NCBI GenBank assembly: GCA_965222505.1
Contig: OZ244956.1
Location: forward strand, 1,860,001 to 1,924,000
DNA length: 64,000 nucleotides
Direction of reading: 5' to 3'
Origin: G965222505 sp965222505
GTDB taxonomy: Bacteria; Bacteroidota; Rhodothermia; Rhodothermales; DATKEJ01
Under the pieces are notes generated by a model. The model had not been told where the DNA came from and did not search any database. It saw only the letters and a program-made list of their open reading frames with translations. The number at the start of each line of letters is the position of its first letter. Position 1 is the stretch's first letter. The position numbers and the translations under genes are program-made. Below, one piece after another: positions 43,916 to 51,992 of this stretch.

Positions 43916-45858
43916 CGATTCTTCCGGTGTTGAATCAGACTATCGACTACCGAGGGATCGGCAAGGGTTGAAGTATCGCCTAGGTTGCCGTAATCGTTGG
44001 CGGCAATTTTGCGCAGGATGCGGCGCATGATCTTGCCGGAACGGGTTTTAGGCAATGCCGGGGTAAACTGGATGAAGTCCGGCTTGGCAATCGGGCCGAT
44101 CTGCGACCGCACAAACTGCACCAGTACCTTGTTCAGCTCGTCCGTCGGCTCGACACCAACGTTCAAGGTAACGTAGGCGTAGATGCCTTGTCCCTTGATG
44201 TCGTGCGGATACCCGACCACGGCGGCCTCGGCCACGGCATCGTGGAGCACGAGGGCGCTTTCGATTTCGGCGGTGCCCATGCGGTGGCCGGACACATTGA
44301 TCACATCATCCACCCGGCCCGTGATCCAGTAGTAGCCGTCGTCATCCCGGCGGCAGCCATCGCCCGTGAAATATTTGCCTTCGAAGGTGGTAAAGTAGGT
44401 TTGGATGAACCGTTCGTGGTCTTTATAGAGGGTACGCGCCTGACCGGGCCACGAGCCGTCCATTACCAGAATGCCTTCGGCGGCACCGTCCAGCACGTTG
44501 CCTTCGGTATCGAGCAGTTGCGGCTTGATGCCGAACATGGGGAGCGTAGCACTACCGGGTTTGGTGGGCACGGCCCCAGGAAGGGGGGTGATCATGATGC
44601 CACCCGTCTCGGTTTGCCACCACGTATCGACGATGGGGCACCGTTTGCCGCCCACGACGGTGTTGTACCACCGCCAGGCTTCCGGGTTGATCGGCTCGCC
44701 AACGGTACCCAGGAGTTTGAGGGAGGTCCGGTTGCTGCCAGTCACGTATTCATCGCCCTTACTCATCAGGGCGCGAATGGCCGTGGGTGCGGTGTAAAAC
44801 TGATTGACCTTGTGCTTGTCTACCACCTGCCAGAACCGGGAGGCATCCGGGTAGGTCGGGACGCCTTCAAAGAAGACTTGGGTGGCTCCGTTGAGCAGCG
44901 GGCCATATGCGATGTAGGAGTGGCCCGTGATCCAGCCCACGTCGGCGGTACACCAGAAGACATCGCCTTCGTGGTAATCGAAGACATACTGGAAGGTCAT
45001 GGCCGTCCACACGGCATAGCCGCCGGTGGTGTGCAACACGCCTTTGGGCTTGCCCGTCGAACCGGAGGTATAGAGGATAAACAGCGGATCTTCGGCATCC
45101 ATGACTTCAGGCTCGCAGGTAGCCGAGACGCCTTTGATGGCCTCATGGTACCATACGTCCCGTCCGTCGGTCCAGCCAACCTCAGCTCCGGTGTTTTCGA
45201 CCACCAGCATGTGCCCTACATCCGGACACATTTTGAGGGCTGCATCGGCGTTTTTCTTGAGCGGAACCCGTTTCCCGCCGCGCCGCCCCTGGTCGGCGGT
45301 GATGAGGTAGTGGGAGTCGCAGTCCAGGATACGGCTGGCGAGGGAGTCCGGGCTAAAGCCTGCGAACACAACCGAGTGAATGGCCCCGATCCGGGCACAG
45401 GCCAGCATGGCATAGGCGGCCTCGGGAATCATGGGCAGGTAGATTGTGACGCGGTCGCCTTTTTTCACGCCGTGGCTTTTGAGCACATTGGCCAGCCGAC
45501 ACACGTTGTCATGCAATTCCTGGTAGGTCACATGCTGGGCCGGAGCCGTGGGTTCATCCGGTTCAAAGATGAGTGCGACGCGGTCGCCTTGGTCGGCCAA
45601 GTGCCGGTCGATACAGTTGTAGGTGATGTTGAGTTTGCCGCCGAGGTACCATTGGATGGCTACCTTGCCGGAAGCAAAGGTCGCATCCTTGACGGTGTGA
45701 AACGGGGCATACCAATCGATACGCTCGGCCTGTTTTTTCCAGAAACCGTCGGGGTCTTCAACAGATTCCAGATAGCGGGTTTCATATTCGGAAATCGACT
45801 TCACATGGGCCGCTTCGCGGAAGGAAGCCGAAGGAGCATAGGCTTCGGACATGGACAA
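43912..45858 (-). CDS. acs: Acetyl-CoA synthetase (AMP-forming)
   Basis: Converts acetate, ATP and CoA to acetyl-CoA in the cytoplasm. The 648-residue length is typical. Motifs are the N-terminal ACS domain, the P-loop ILYTSGSTGKPKG (about residues 264-276), TWWQTETGG (about 414-422) and the GDGCRRDDDGYYWITGR hinge. The acetylation-target lysine is Lys609 in PKTRSGKIMRR. It heads the acetate module, with the symporter small and large subunits following on the same strand. No acetyltransferase or deacetylase gene is adjacent. Confidence 0.97.
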   Translation of the reverse strand: MSMSEAYAPSASFREAAHVKSISEYETRYLESVEDPDGFWKKQAERIDWYAPFHTVKDATFASGKVAIQWYLGGKLNITYNCIDRHLADQGDRVALIFEPDEPTAPAQHVTYQELHDNVCRLANVLKSHGVKKGDRVTIYLPMIPEAAYAMLACARIGAIHSVVFAGFSPDSLASRILDCDSHYLITADQGRRGGKRVPLKKNADAALKMCPDVGHMLVVENTGAEVGWTDGRDVWYHEAIKGVSATCEPEVMDAEDPLFILYTSGSTGKPKGVLHTTGGYAVWTAMTFQYVFDYHEGDVFWCTADVGWITGHSYIAYGPLLNGATQVFFEGVPTYPDASRFWQVVDKHKVNQFYTAPTAIRALMSKGDEYVTGSNRTSLKLLGTVGEPINPEAWRWYNTVVGGKRCPIVDTWWQTETGGIMITPLPGAVPTKPGSATLPMFGIKPQLLDTEGNVLDGAAEGILVMDGSWPGQARTLYKDHERFIQTYFTTFEGKYFTGDGCRRDDDGYYWITGRVDDVINVSGHRMGTAEIESALVLHDAVAEAAVVGYPHDIKGQGIYAYVTLNVGVEPTDELNKVLVQFVRSQIGPIAKPDFIQFTPALPKTRSGKIMRRILRKIAANDYGNLGDTSTLADPSVVDSLIQHRKNR

Positions 45859-45995
45859 TTTGGTTATAGCTAAAAGGTCAGTTTCTGTTCAGGGTTTTGA
45901 GTCTTTCATGTTGGTGAAAAATAGGATACCTGCAACCATTCTGCTGTAGGCAATCCCCTTACAAACGCATATACCTGTTGGTCTTAACACGCTCT

Positions 45996-46832
45996 TTATC
46001 CTTTAACAGAGCCGAGGGTCAATCCGGAGATCAAGTACCGGCTCAGCAGGAGAAAAAGGAGCACCACGGGCACGGCCACAATTAGTGATCCGGCGGCGTA
46101 CAACCCCCACTGTGTCGTGAGGCTCCCCTGGAATAATTTAAGACCCAGCGGCAAGGTGTAGAGGCTGGTGTCCTGCAAGACCACATTCGCTACCACATAC
46201 TCATTCCAGGCCGTCATAAACGAAAACAGGGCCGTAATCACCAGGGCCGGAGCCGCCAGGGGCAAGATGACCTGATAAAACGCCTGCCACTGGGTACACC
46301 CGTCAATGCGGGCCGCTTCTTCGAGGGCTTCGGGGATGGTATCATAATACCCTTTCATCTGCCAGACGCAAAACGGCAACGCGGTAGCTGTATAGATAAC
46401 GATCAACCCCAGGTACGAATTGAGCAATTTCAGGTTAATCAACACTACGTAGAGCGGCAGGAGCAACATCGTAGCCGGAAACATCTGCGTCACCAACAAC
46501 CCACTCAGCATCGAGTTGCGTCCGCTAAACTTGTACCGGGAAAGCGCATAGCCCGCCATGGAGGCCAACACCACACCTGTGATGGTCACCACCAGGGACA
46601 CCAGGACCGAGTTGAACAACCATTGCAAGAACTGCGTCTCGAACAACAGCGTCCTGAAATTATCCAGCGTCGCATCTTCAGGAATGATGTTGAGCGACGT
46701 TGTCAACAGCCGGTCACCGGGCCGAAGTGAAATCGTCAGAATCCGCGAAACCGGATACACGGCGATAAAGGCAAACAGAATCAGCATGGCGTACGTGCCG
46801 ATCATGCTGAGGAGACCGGATTTTTTGTTCAT
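45996..46832 (-). CDS. Sugar ABC transporter permease (MalG-like)
   Basis: 278-residue inner-membrane permease, about six helices. The start at 46832 (MNKKSGLLSMIG) is chosen. A longer frame to 46919 would read through the heptad repeat. The EAA loop that contacts the ATPase is EALEEAARIDGCTQWQAFYQ (about residues 174-193). It is the last gene of the binding-protein and permease set for maltodextrin-like sugars. No ATPase gene follows. The next gene downstream is acs, beyond 137 bp. Confidence 0.92.
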   Translation of the reverse strand: MNKKSGLLSMIGTYAMLILFAFIAVYPVSRILTISLRPGDRLLTTSLNIIPEDATLDNFRTLLFETQFLQWLFNSVLVSLVVTITGVVLASMAGYALSRYKFSGRNSMLSGLLVTQMFPATMLLLPLYVVLINLKLLNSYLGLIVIYTATALPFCVWQMKGYYDTIPEALEEAARIDGCTQWQAFYQVILPLAAPALVITALFSFMTAWNEYVVANVVLQDTSLYTLPLGLKLFQGSLTTQWGLYAAGSLIVAVPVVLLFLLLSRYLISGLTLGSVKG

Positions 46833-46840
46833 AGGTTTGT

Positions 46841-47010
46841 CAGTAGTCAGTAGTCCGTGGTCCGTTGCAGGATCACCCCAAAGTGCCCAACGGACGACGG
46901 ACAACAGCGAGCGCCCCAAACATCTCTTCGCAATGCGGTCTGCCTGAATTCTCGCGAGCGTACAACGGACGGCACGCGCGGCTTACACGTTTTTCCACCC
47001 TGTGGTCGCC
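46841..47010. repeat. Heptad inverted repeat plus two ~66-bp hairpin repeat units
   Basis: Lies in the malF-like to malG-like gap. Heptads CAGTAGT, CAGTAGT, CCGTGGT, CCGTTGC (46841-46868) are inverted against 46889-46905. Units start ACAAC at 46901 and 46962. Their small hairpins are TCGC-aat-GCGG (46928) and CCAC-cct-GTGG (46995). The loop sequence TACAACGGACGG (46961-46972) matches the units at 43842 and 61932-61943. Confidence 0.75.
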
Positions 47011-47033
47011 AAGTAGCGTCCGTAAGTGCTCCA

Positions 47034-47912
47034 TCAATAGGCTTCAGACTTTTTCAAAAACACCTGTGTGAAGGCAAACAGAATAAAGAAGATCACCATA
47101 GACAGGGCGGCGGCCCAGCCGAAGCGGTACATGTAAAAGGCGGCCTCGTACACGTAGGAGACCAGGATGTGGGTCTGGTCGTTGGGTTCTCCGCCGTTTG
47201 AGACCAGCCAGATCACGTTCACGTTGTTGAAGGTCCAGACGGTACCCAGCGTAATGGCCGGAATCATGACCGGCTTGAGCATCGGAACGGTGATGTTCCA
47301 GAACTTGTGCCAACCGGAGGCACCATCTACATCGGCGGCTTCATAGAGGGCCTCCGGAATGGATTGCAGCCCGCCGAGGGCAATGACCATCATGAACGGG
47401 AAGCCGAGCCAGATGTTGGTCAGGATGGCGGCGGCGAAGGCTTCAAAAGGTGAGGTCAACCATTCCACGGGCGACATTTGCAAGAACTTGGTCAGTACCA
47501 GGTTCACCGCGCCGTACTCATAGTTGAACATGCCCCGCCACGTAAGCGCCGTGATGTACTGTGGCAAGGCCCAGGGCAAAATCAACAGGATCCGCCACGC
47601 CCCTTTGCCCCGCACAAACTTCTGGTGTAACAACACGGCCAGAAACACGCCCAATGATACGTGAAAAAATACATTCACGCCCGTCCAGATAATCGTCTTG
47701 AGGAAGATGGACCAAAATGCCGGTTCAGCAAGCACTGCCCCATACTGCGCAAACCCGATCAGACTGGGGTCGCGGATGTGATAGATGTTCATGTTGGACA
47801 GCGACAGGTACACGTTGTAAAAAAACGGGTACGCGACCACGGCCAACACCACGAACACCGTCGGGGCCAGCAGGACAAATAAGAACCAGCGCAAGCGGGC
47901 TTGTTCACTCAT
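47034..47912 (-). CDS. Sugar ABC transporter permease (MalF-like)
   Basis: 292-residue permease with six helices. The EAA loop is EALYEAADVDGASGWHKFWN (about residues 187-206). It pairs with the MalG-like protein downstream and takes sugar from the binding protein encoded upstream (48086-49339). MalF of this length lacks the large periplasmic P2 loop of E. coli MalF, as is common outside enterobacteria. Confidence 0.93.
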   Translation of the reverse strand: MSEQARLRWFLFVLLAPTVFVVLAVVAYPFFYNVYLSLSNMNIYHIRDPSLIGFAQYGAVLAEPAFWSIFLKTIIWTGVNVFFHVSLGVFLAVLLHQKFVRGKGAWRILLILPWALPQYITALTWRGMFNYEYGAVNLVLTKFLQMSPVEWLTSPFEAFAAAILTNIWLGFPFMMVIALGGLQSIPEALYEAADVDGASGWHKFWNITVPMLKPVMIPAITLGTVWTFNNVNVIWLVSNGGEPNDQTHILVSYVYEAAFYMYRFGWAAALSMVIFFILFAFTQVFLKKSEAY

Positions 47913-47915
47913 CGT

Positions 47916-48048
47916 GATGCGTGTTGCTTGTTGCGTGATTCAAAAGTAAAACGGGGCGACCAATCATTAAATAGTGGTGTTTTTCGTTAGACAGTAGGTT
48001 CAAACACAGTACGAGACACGAGGCTAAGTTCACGCATCACGCAACAAG
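47916..48048. repeat. Heptad-period inverted repeat with ~95-bp spacer
   Basis: CTTGTTGCGTGAT (47927-47939) is the exact inverse of ATCACGCAACAAG (48036-48048). Each arm continues with 7-mers (GTGTTGC at the left, TCACGCA twice at the right). It has the same plan and similar sequence as the element before alaS (1510-1637), and fills the malE-like to malF-like gap. Confidence 0.8.
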
Positions 48049-48085
48049 GCTTGCAGAACATTTGGATATTGTGCTCCTGCCCCGA

Positions 48086-49339
48086 TCACAAAAACGTATC
48101 GGCGATGCGCTTTTCGACTTCGCGTTGCATCAGCCGGGCACCTTCTTCGGCGGTAACGGCACCGTTCATGACCAACTGGTAGGGGCCACGCATGCCATCC
48201 CAGATTTGACGCATCACCAGGCTGGTGGGCATGGCCCGGCCGCGTTCAATCTGTTGCAAACTGGCCAATAGGAGCGGGTTATTTTGGACAACATCAGAGG
48301 CCAGCACCTCTTTGTTGACCGGAATGATGTTGAGAAACTCGGCCTGTTTGCGCTGCATCTCGGCGCTGGTCAGGAATTCAATGACCTCGCGTACATAGGG
48401 CAGTTTTTCGGCGGTGACGTTGCTGTTGATGGCATAGCCCCGTGCGGTTACCATCGGCGCGGGCCAGATGCCGGTCTCGGTATTGAGTGGAATGGACGCC
48501 AGCCCATAGTTAACCCCGGCATCGCTGTACCCGGCAAATGCCCAGGGGCCGTTGATGATGGCCGCAGCACGCTGGTCCTTAAACAGCATTTCGGAGACGT
48601 TATAGTCGGCCTCGCGGGGGATGACACGGTGTTTGTCCCGCAAATCCAGAATGAACTGTATGGCTTTTACCGTCGCTTCCGTATCGAGTGAGGGTTTGCC
48701 TTCATCATCCAGCACCCATCCACCGAAGGAGGTCAGGAAGGGGATGAAGAAGAAGGGCTCGGTGTAGTTCCACGTGAGCGCATACTGATCGGGCCGACCG
48801 TCTCCGTTTTCATCTCTGGTGAGCGTGAGGCTCTTTTCAATCAGTTCGTCCAGGGTCTTGGGCGGTTCGGGGAGCAGGTCCTTGTTGTAGACAAACGTCA
48901 GGTAGGCCCCTACCTGATCGCCCACCATGTAGAGGTGATCCTCCCAATAGACGAGCCCCTCTTCCCCAAAGTCGGCCAGGAATTCGTCTTCAAAAATGCC
49001 ATCCAGGGGTTGGATGGTTTCCGTCTTGCCGAACAGGCTGATGTTGTCTGCTGCACCATAGGTAATTTCCGGCCCTTTCCCGCCGAGGGAGGCGATGATA
49101 TAAATGTTGCGTTCTTCCGGCTCCCGCCACAAGACCTCCACGATCCGATCCGGGTGGGCCGTATTGTATTCGGCGACTGTTTTTTCGAGGAAGGCCCGCT
49201 CGGCGCTGTCCTTGGTGTGCCAGATGCGAATCCGGACCGGTCCTTCCTCTTCAGCCGGACCGCACCCGGCGAGACTGATCCCCAACACGCCGATCAGACA
49301 AAAATGAAAAACCTTCAGGGTGCGCGTGAAAAGGTCCAT
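48086..49339 (-). CDS. Sugar ABC transporter substrate-binding lipoprotein (MalE-like)
   Basis: 417 residues, lipobox LAGC (Cys26) after a signal peptide, then the SBP type 1 fold (VRIRIWHTKDSAERAFLEKT onward, with GPWAFAGYSDAGVNYGLASI at about residues 266-285). It should bind maltodextrins or another oligosaccharide in the periplasm for the MalF/MalG-like pair. The start lies 25 bp inside the end of the GH13 lipoprotein gene, so translation is probably coupled. The substrate is inferred from the neighbouring alpha-amylase family enzymes. Confidence 0.93.
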   Translation of the reverse strand: MDLFTRTLKVFHFCLIGVLGISLAGCGPAEEEGPVRIRIWHTKDSAERAFLEKTVAEYNTAHPDRIVEVLWREPEERNIYIIASLGGKGPEITYGAADNISLFGKTETIQPLDGIFEDEFLADFGEEGLVYWEDHLYMVGDQVGAYLTFVYNKDLLPEPPKTLDELIEKSLTLTRDENGDGRPDQYALTWNYTEPFFFIPFLTSFGGWVLDDEGKPSLDTEATVKAIQFILDLRDKHRVIPREADYNVSEMLFKDQRAAAIINGPWAFAGYSDAGVNYGLASIPLNTETGIWPAPMVTARGYAINSNVTAEKLPYVREVIEFLTSAEMQRKQAEFLNIIPVNKEVLASDVVQNNPLLLASLQQIERGRAMPTSLVMRQIWDGMRGPYQLVMNGAVTAEEGARLMQREVEKRIADTFL

Positions 49340-51291
49340 GTGGGTGCAAGTATAGCGCCGGTCAGGGCCGGCAGATCAATCAGAAGTTGCCCGGATTCGG
49401 ACCGGACCCGGACATCGTTTGGGGAACCAGAACTCACCAGCACAGGTGCATATTCCTTGCCCTGGATGTCTAAACGGGCATCGGCCCCGGCCCCCAGTTT
49501 GGACCACGGAATGGGGACCGTCTGCGCATCGGTACTGCGGTTAAAAACCAGCATAAAGTGCTGGGTGGGACCACTCCGTTGGAAGGCAAACGTCTGGGTG
49601 GCATCATCGACGGTCAACAGGGTATAACGCCCTTGGCGCAGGGCTTCATGCTGTTTCCGAAAATTGATGGTGGACTGGTAAAAAGCAAACAGGGTGGAGT
49701 CAAAGAGCACCGGCTCGGGGGTTGCGCGCAGGGTGCTGTCTGGCAGGAGATATTGCGGGGCATAGTCGAGATCCGGCCAGACCATCGGCATGCGGTCGTC
49801 GGGATCGTCCGCACCCCACATACCGGCTTCGGTGCCGTAGTAGAGCATGGGGGCTCCTACATACCCCACCTGGAACAGCGCAATGAGGCGTTGAATCTTC
49901 CGATCCGTTTCATTGGGTGCCCGCAGGGCGTAATCGGCGTTGTTGCGCGGGGAGTTATTGCGGTCGTAATCGAACACGGCTGGCTCTACGTAGGGCCGGT
50001 CCGCGTTGACAATCATAGACGCGATGCGGTCGGTATCGTGAGAATCGACCAGATTTTGCATGGCGTACAGCACACTCGGGCTATGCACTTGCCGCCTTAG
50101 ATCCAGCATGGCGGTAAACACACTGGCCTTCATGCGCCCATCGACCAAAAAGGCCTTGACGGGCAAGGCAAAGCCATAGTAATTCATCGCAGCTGAAAAC
50201 CCACTTTCGGCGATGAAGGAATCGGCCTCGGTCCAGATCTCGGCCACGGTATAGGCTTCAGGATTGAGTTCGCGCACCAGCCGGTTCCAGTCCTGCCAGA
50301 ACTGCGTCGGAACTTCCTCAGCCACATCCAGCCGCCAGCCGTCTATGCCGTCGGCGGGATCTCCGTCGGCATTGGGGTCCATCCAGCGGCGGGTAGCATC
50401 GAAGACGTATTGTTTAGGACCGGGGTGCAGGTCGGCACCGTCCGGGGTGTCCGCAAACTCGGGCAATGCAGCGGCACCCCACCATCCTTTATAAGCAAAT
50501 TCATCTTCCGGTGTCTCGGGATCGTCAAAGGCATTGATGATGTACCAATCCTTGTACGGTGAGTCCTGTTGCTTGGCCCAGAGGTCGTCAAAGGCAAAGA
50601 AATCCCGGCCTGTATGGTTGAACACCCCATCAATCACGATGCGCATGTCCCGCCGATGGGCTTCATCCAGTACGTGCAGGAAGAGGCTGTCGGCGCGGGT
50701 CCAGTGCCAGGTGGCGGGGTCTGTTGGGGCTTCGCTGGCCATCAGGGTGAGGTCGCCTTCGGGATCCGGGCCGAAGTAGGGGTCGATGTGGTGAAAGGTG
50801 TTACCGTCGTACTTGTGCAACGAACGGGCATAGAAGACCGGGTTGAAATATAGGCCGGTCACGCCGAGGTCTTGCAGGTAATCCAACTGGTCAATCACGC
50901 CTTGCAGGTCTCCGCCCAACCGACGGTGAAAGACGCTGTCATAGAAATCACCGCCCATCTCGCGTTCCCAATCGGCACGGGCATACCAATCGGCCGTCCA
51001 GGGGGTAATAGCCCAGGTCTCCGGGGCACGTTCGGGAAACTCGATGGAGGCCCGAATGGGGTCGTTGGCAGAATCTCCGTTGCGAAAACGTTCCGGGAAG
51101 ATCTGGTACCAGACCACGTCCTGTGTCCATTCCGGCACATCAGCCTGGGCCAGTATATCCGGTGTGGTAAGGGTTGAATCTGGCTGAAAGGGTACGACGG
51201 GGGCCGTCACCACGGCAGCTTGTTGGCACCCGCTCAACCAGACAGCACTCAGCACCAAAAAGGAAAACAGCAATCGGAAGGGCACGTGCAC
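49315..51291 (-). CDS. GH13 alpha-amylase family lipoprotein (cyclomaltodextrinase/neopullulanase-like)
   Basis: 658 residues, lipobox LSGC with Cys22, so anchored in the envelope facing the periplasm or surface. The catalytic (beta/alpha)8 domain starts near residue 55 (DVVWYQIFPERFRNGD). Its GH13 catalytic triad is intact: nucleophile Asp322 in GWRLDV, acid/base Glu351 in AEIWTE and Asp419 in SHDTD. DGVFNHTG at 221-228 is conserved region I. A C-terminal beta domain follows. It should split maltodextrins to sizes the transporter downstream accepts. It overlaps the binding-protein gene by 25 bp. Confidence 0.92.
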   Translation of the reverse strand: MHVPFRLLFSFLVLSAVWLSGCQQAAVVTAPVVPFQPDSTLTTPDILAQADVPEWTQDVVWYQIFPERFRNGDSANDPIRASIEFPERAPETWAITPWTADWYARADWEREMGGDFYDSVFHRRLGGDLQGVIDQLDYLQDLGVTGLYFNPVFYARSLHKYDGNTFHHIDPYFGPDPEGDLTLMASEAPTDPATWHWTRADSLFLHVLDEAHRRDMRIVIDGVFNHTGRDFFAFDDLWAKQQDSPYKDWYIINAFDDPETPEDEFAYKGWWGAAALPEFADTPDGADLHPGPKQYVFDATRRWMDPNADGDPADGIDGWRLDVAEEVPTQFWQDWNRLVRELNPEAYTVAEIWTEADSFIAESGFSAAMNYYGFALPVKAFLVDGRMKASVFTAMLDLRRQVHSPSVLYAMQNLVDSHDTDRIASMIVNADRPYVEPAVFDYDRNNSPRNNADYALRAPNETDRKIQRLIALFQVGYVGAPMLYYGTEAGMWGADDPDDRMPMVWPDLDYAPQYLLPDSTLRATPEPVLFDSTLFAFYQSTINFRKQHEALRQGRYTLLTVDDATQTFAFQRSGPTQHFMLVFNRSTDAQTVPIPWSKLGAGADARLDIQGKEYAPVLVSSGSPNDVRVRSESGQLLIDLPALTGAILAPTWTFSRAP

Positions 51292-51306
51292 GAAGGAGGG
51301 CCGGGT

Positions 51307-51891
51307 TTAAGGAGCAAATACGTCGTCAACGGGAATCTGTACGGTGGGGAACGCGCCGGAAGTTACAATATCTCCTGGGTGAAAAACACCCCTTTCCTGA
51401 TATCCGTCGGCTTCGTTCAGAAAAATAGCCACCGTCTGGGCGATGGGATCTACGATCCAGTATTCCGTGACCCCCTCACGGGCATAGGCCTCGAACTTGA
51501 TGGTTCGGTCATATCGAGCCGTGGAAGGCGAGGCTACTTCGATCACCCAATCCGGGGCCGCCTCCATCACAGCATCCACCAGATGCATCCGGTCTGCCCG
51601 TATCACAAACAGATCAGGCACAAACACCTGATTAGGCCGGACCACAACATCGGTAGGAGACAAAAACACTTTGCCGAGGTCGTCTGTGCCTTCAACCTGA
51701 AGGCGCAACATGAAGTATAAGTTGCCAACCGCACGTTGGTGGCGGCGGGCATGGGGCGAAGGAGACATGTACAGTACACCGTCTATGAGTTCATACCGAT
51801 ACCGATCATCGGGCGGAAACCCAAGCAGGTCTGCATAGGTGAGCGGCTCCTGGTCATAGACCCGCATTTCTTTTTCCACAACAAGCGACAT
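51307..51891 (-). CDS. Uma2-family (DUF820) putative restriction-fold nuclease
   Basis: 194 residues. The start at 51891 (MSLVVEKEMRVYDQ) has GGAG about 7 bp before it and is preferred over the upstream ATG. The PD-(D/E)xK nuclease core is visible: YELIDGVLYMSPSPHARRHQ, then FVPDLFVI (Asp), WVIEVASPST (Glu) and RTIKFEAYAREGV (Lys). The C-terminal YWIVDP is typical of the family. The role is unknown; many genomes hold multiple copies. It sits between two GH13 genes, so it may only ride along in the operon. Confidence 0.88.
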   Translation of the reverse strand: MSLVVEKEMRVYDQEPLTYADLLGFPPDDRYRYELIDGVLYMSPSPHARRHQRAVGNLYFMLRLQVEGTDDLGKVFLSPTDVVVRPNQVFVPDLFVIRADRMHLVDAVMEAAPDWVIEVASPSTARYDRTIKFEAYAREGVTEYWIVDPIAQTVAIFLNEADGYQERGVFHPGDIVTSGAFPTVQIPVDDVFAP

Positions 51892-51992
51892 GGGCAACTC
51901 CAATACGTATAGCGTACTCTGTAATGCGTAAAAACGCATATGCTTGCATCATGCATCACATTCAAATAGAGGCACTGCACACCCCCTTCCCT

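Noticed and set aside
44188..45873. 561-codon plus-strand frame
   Set aside because: Antisense to acs, which has complete family motifs.
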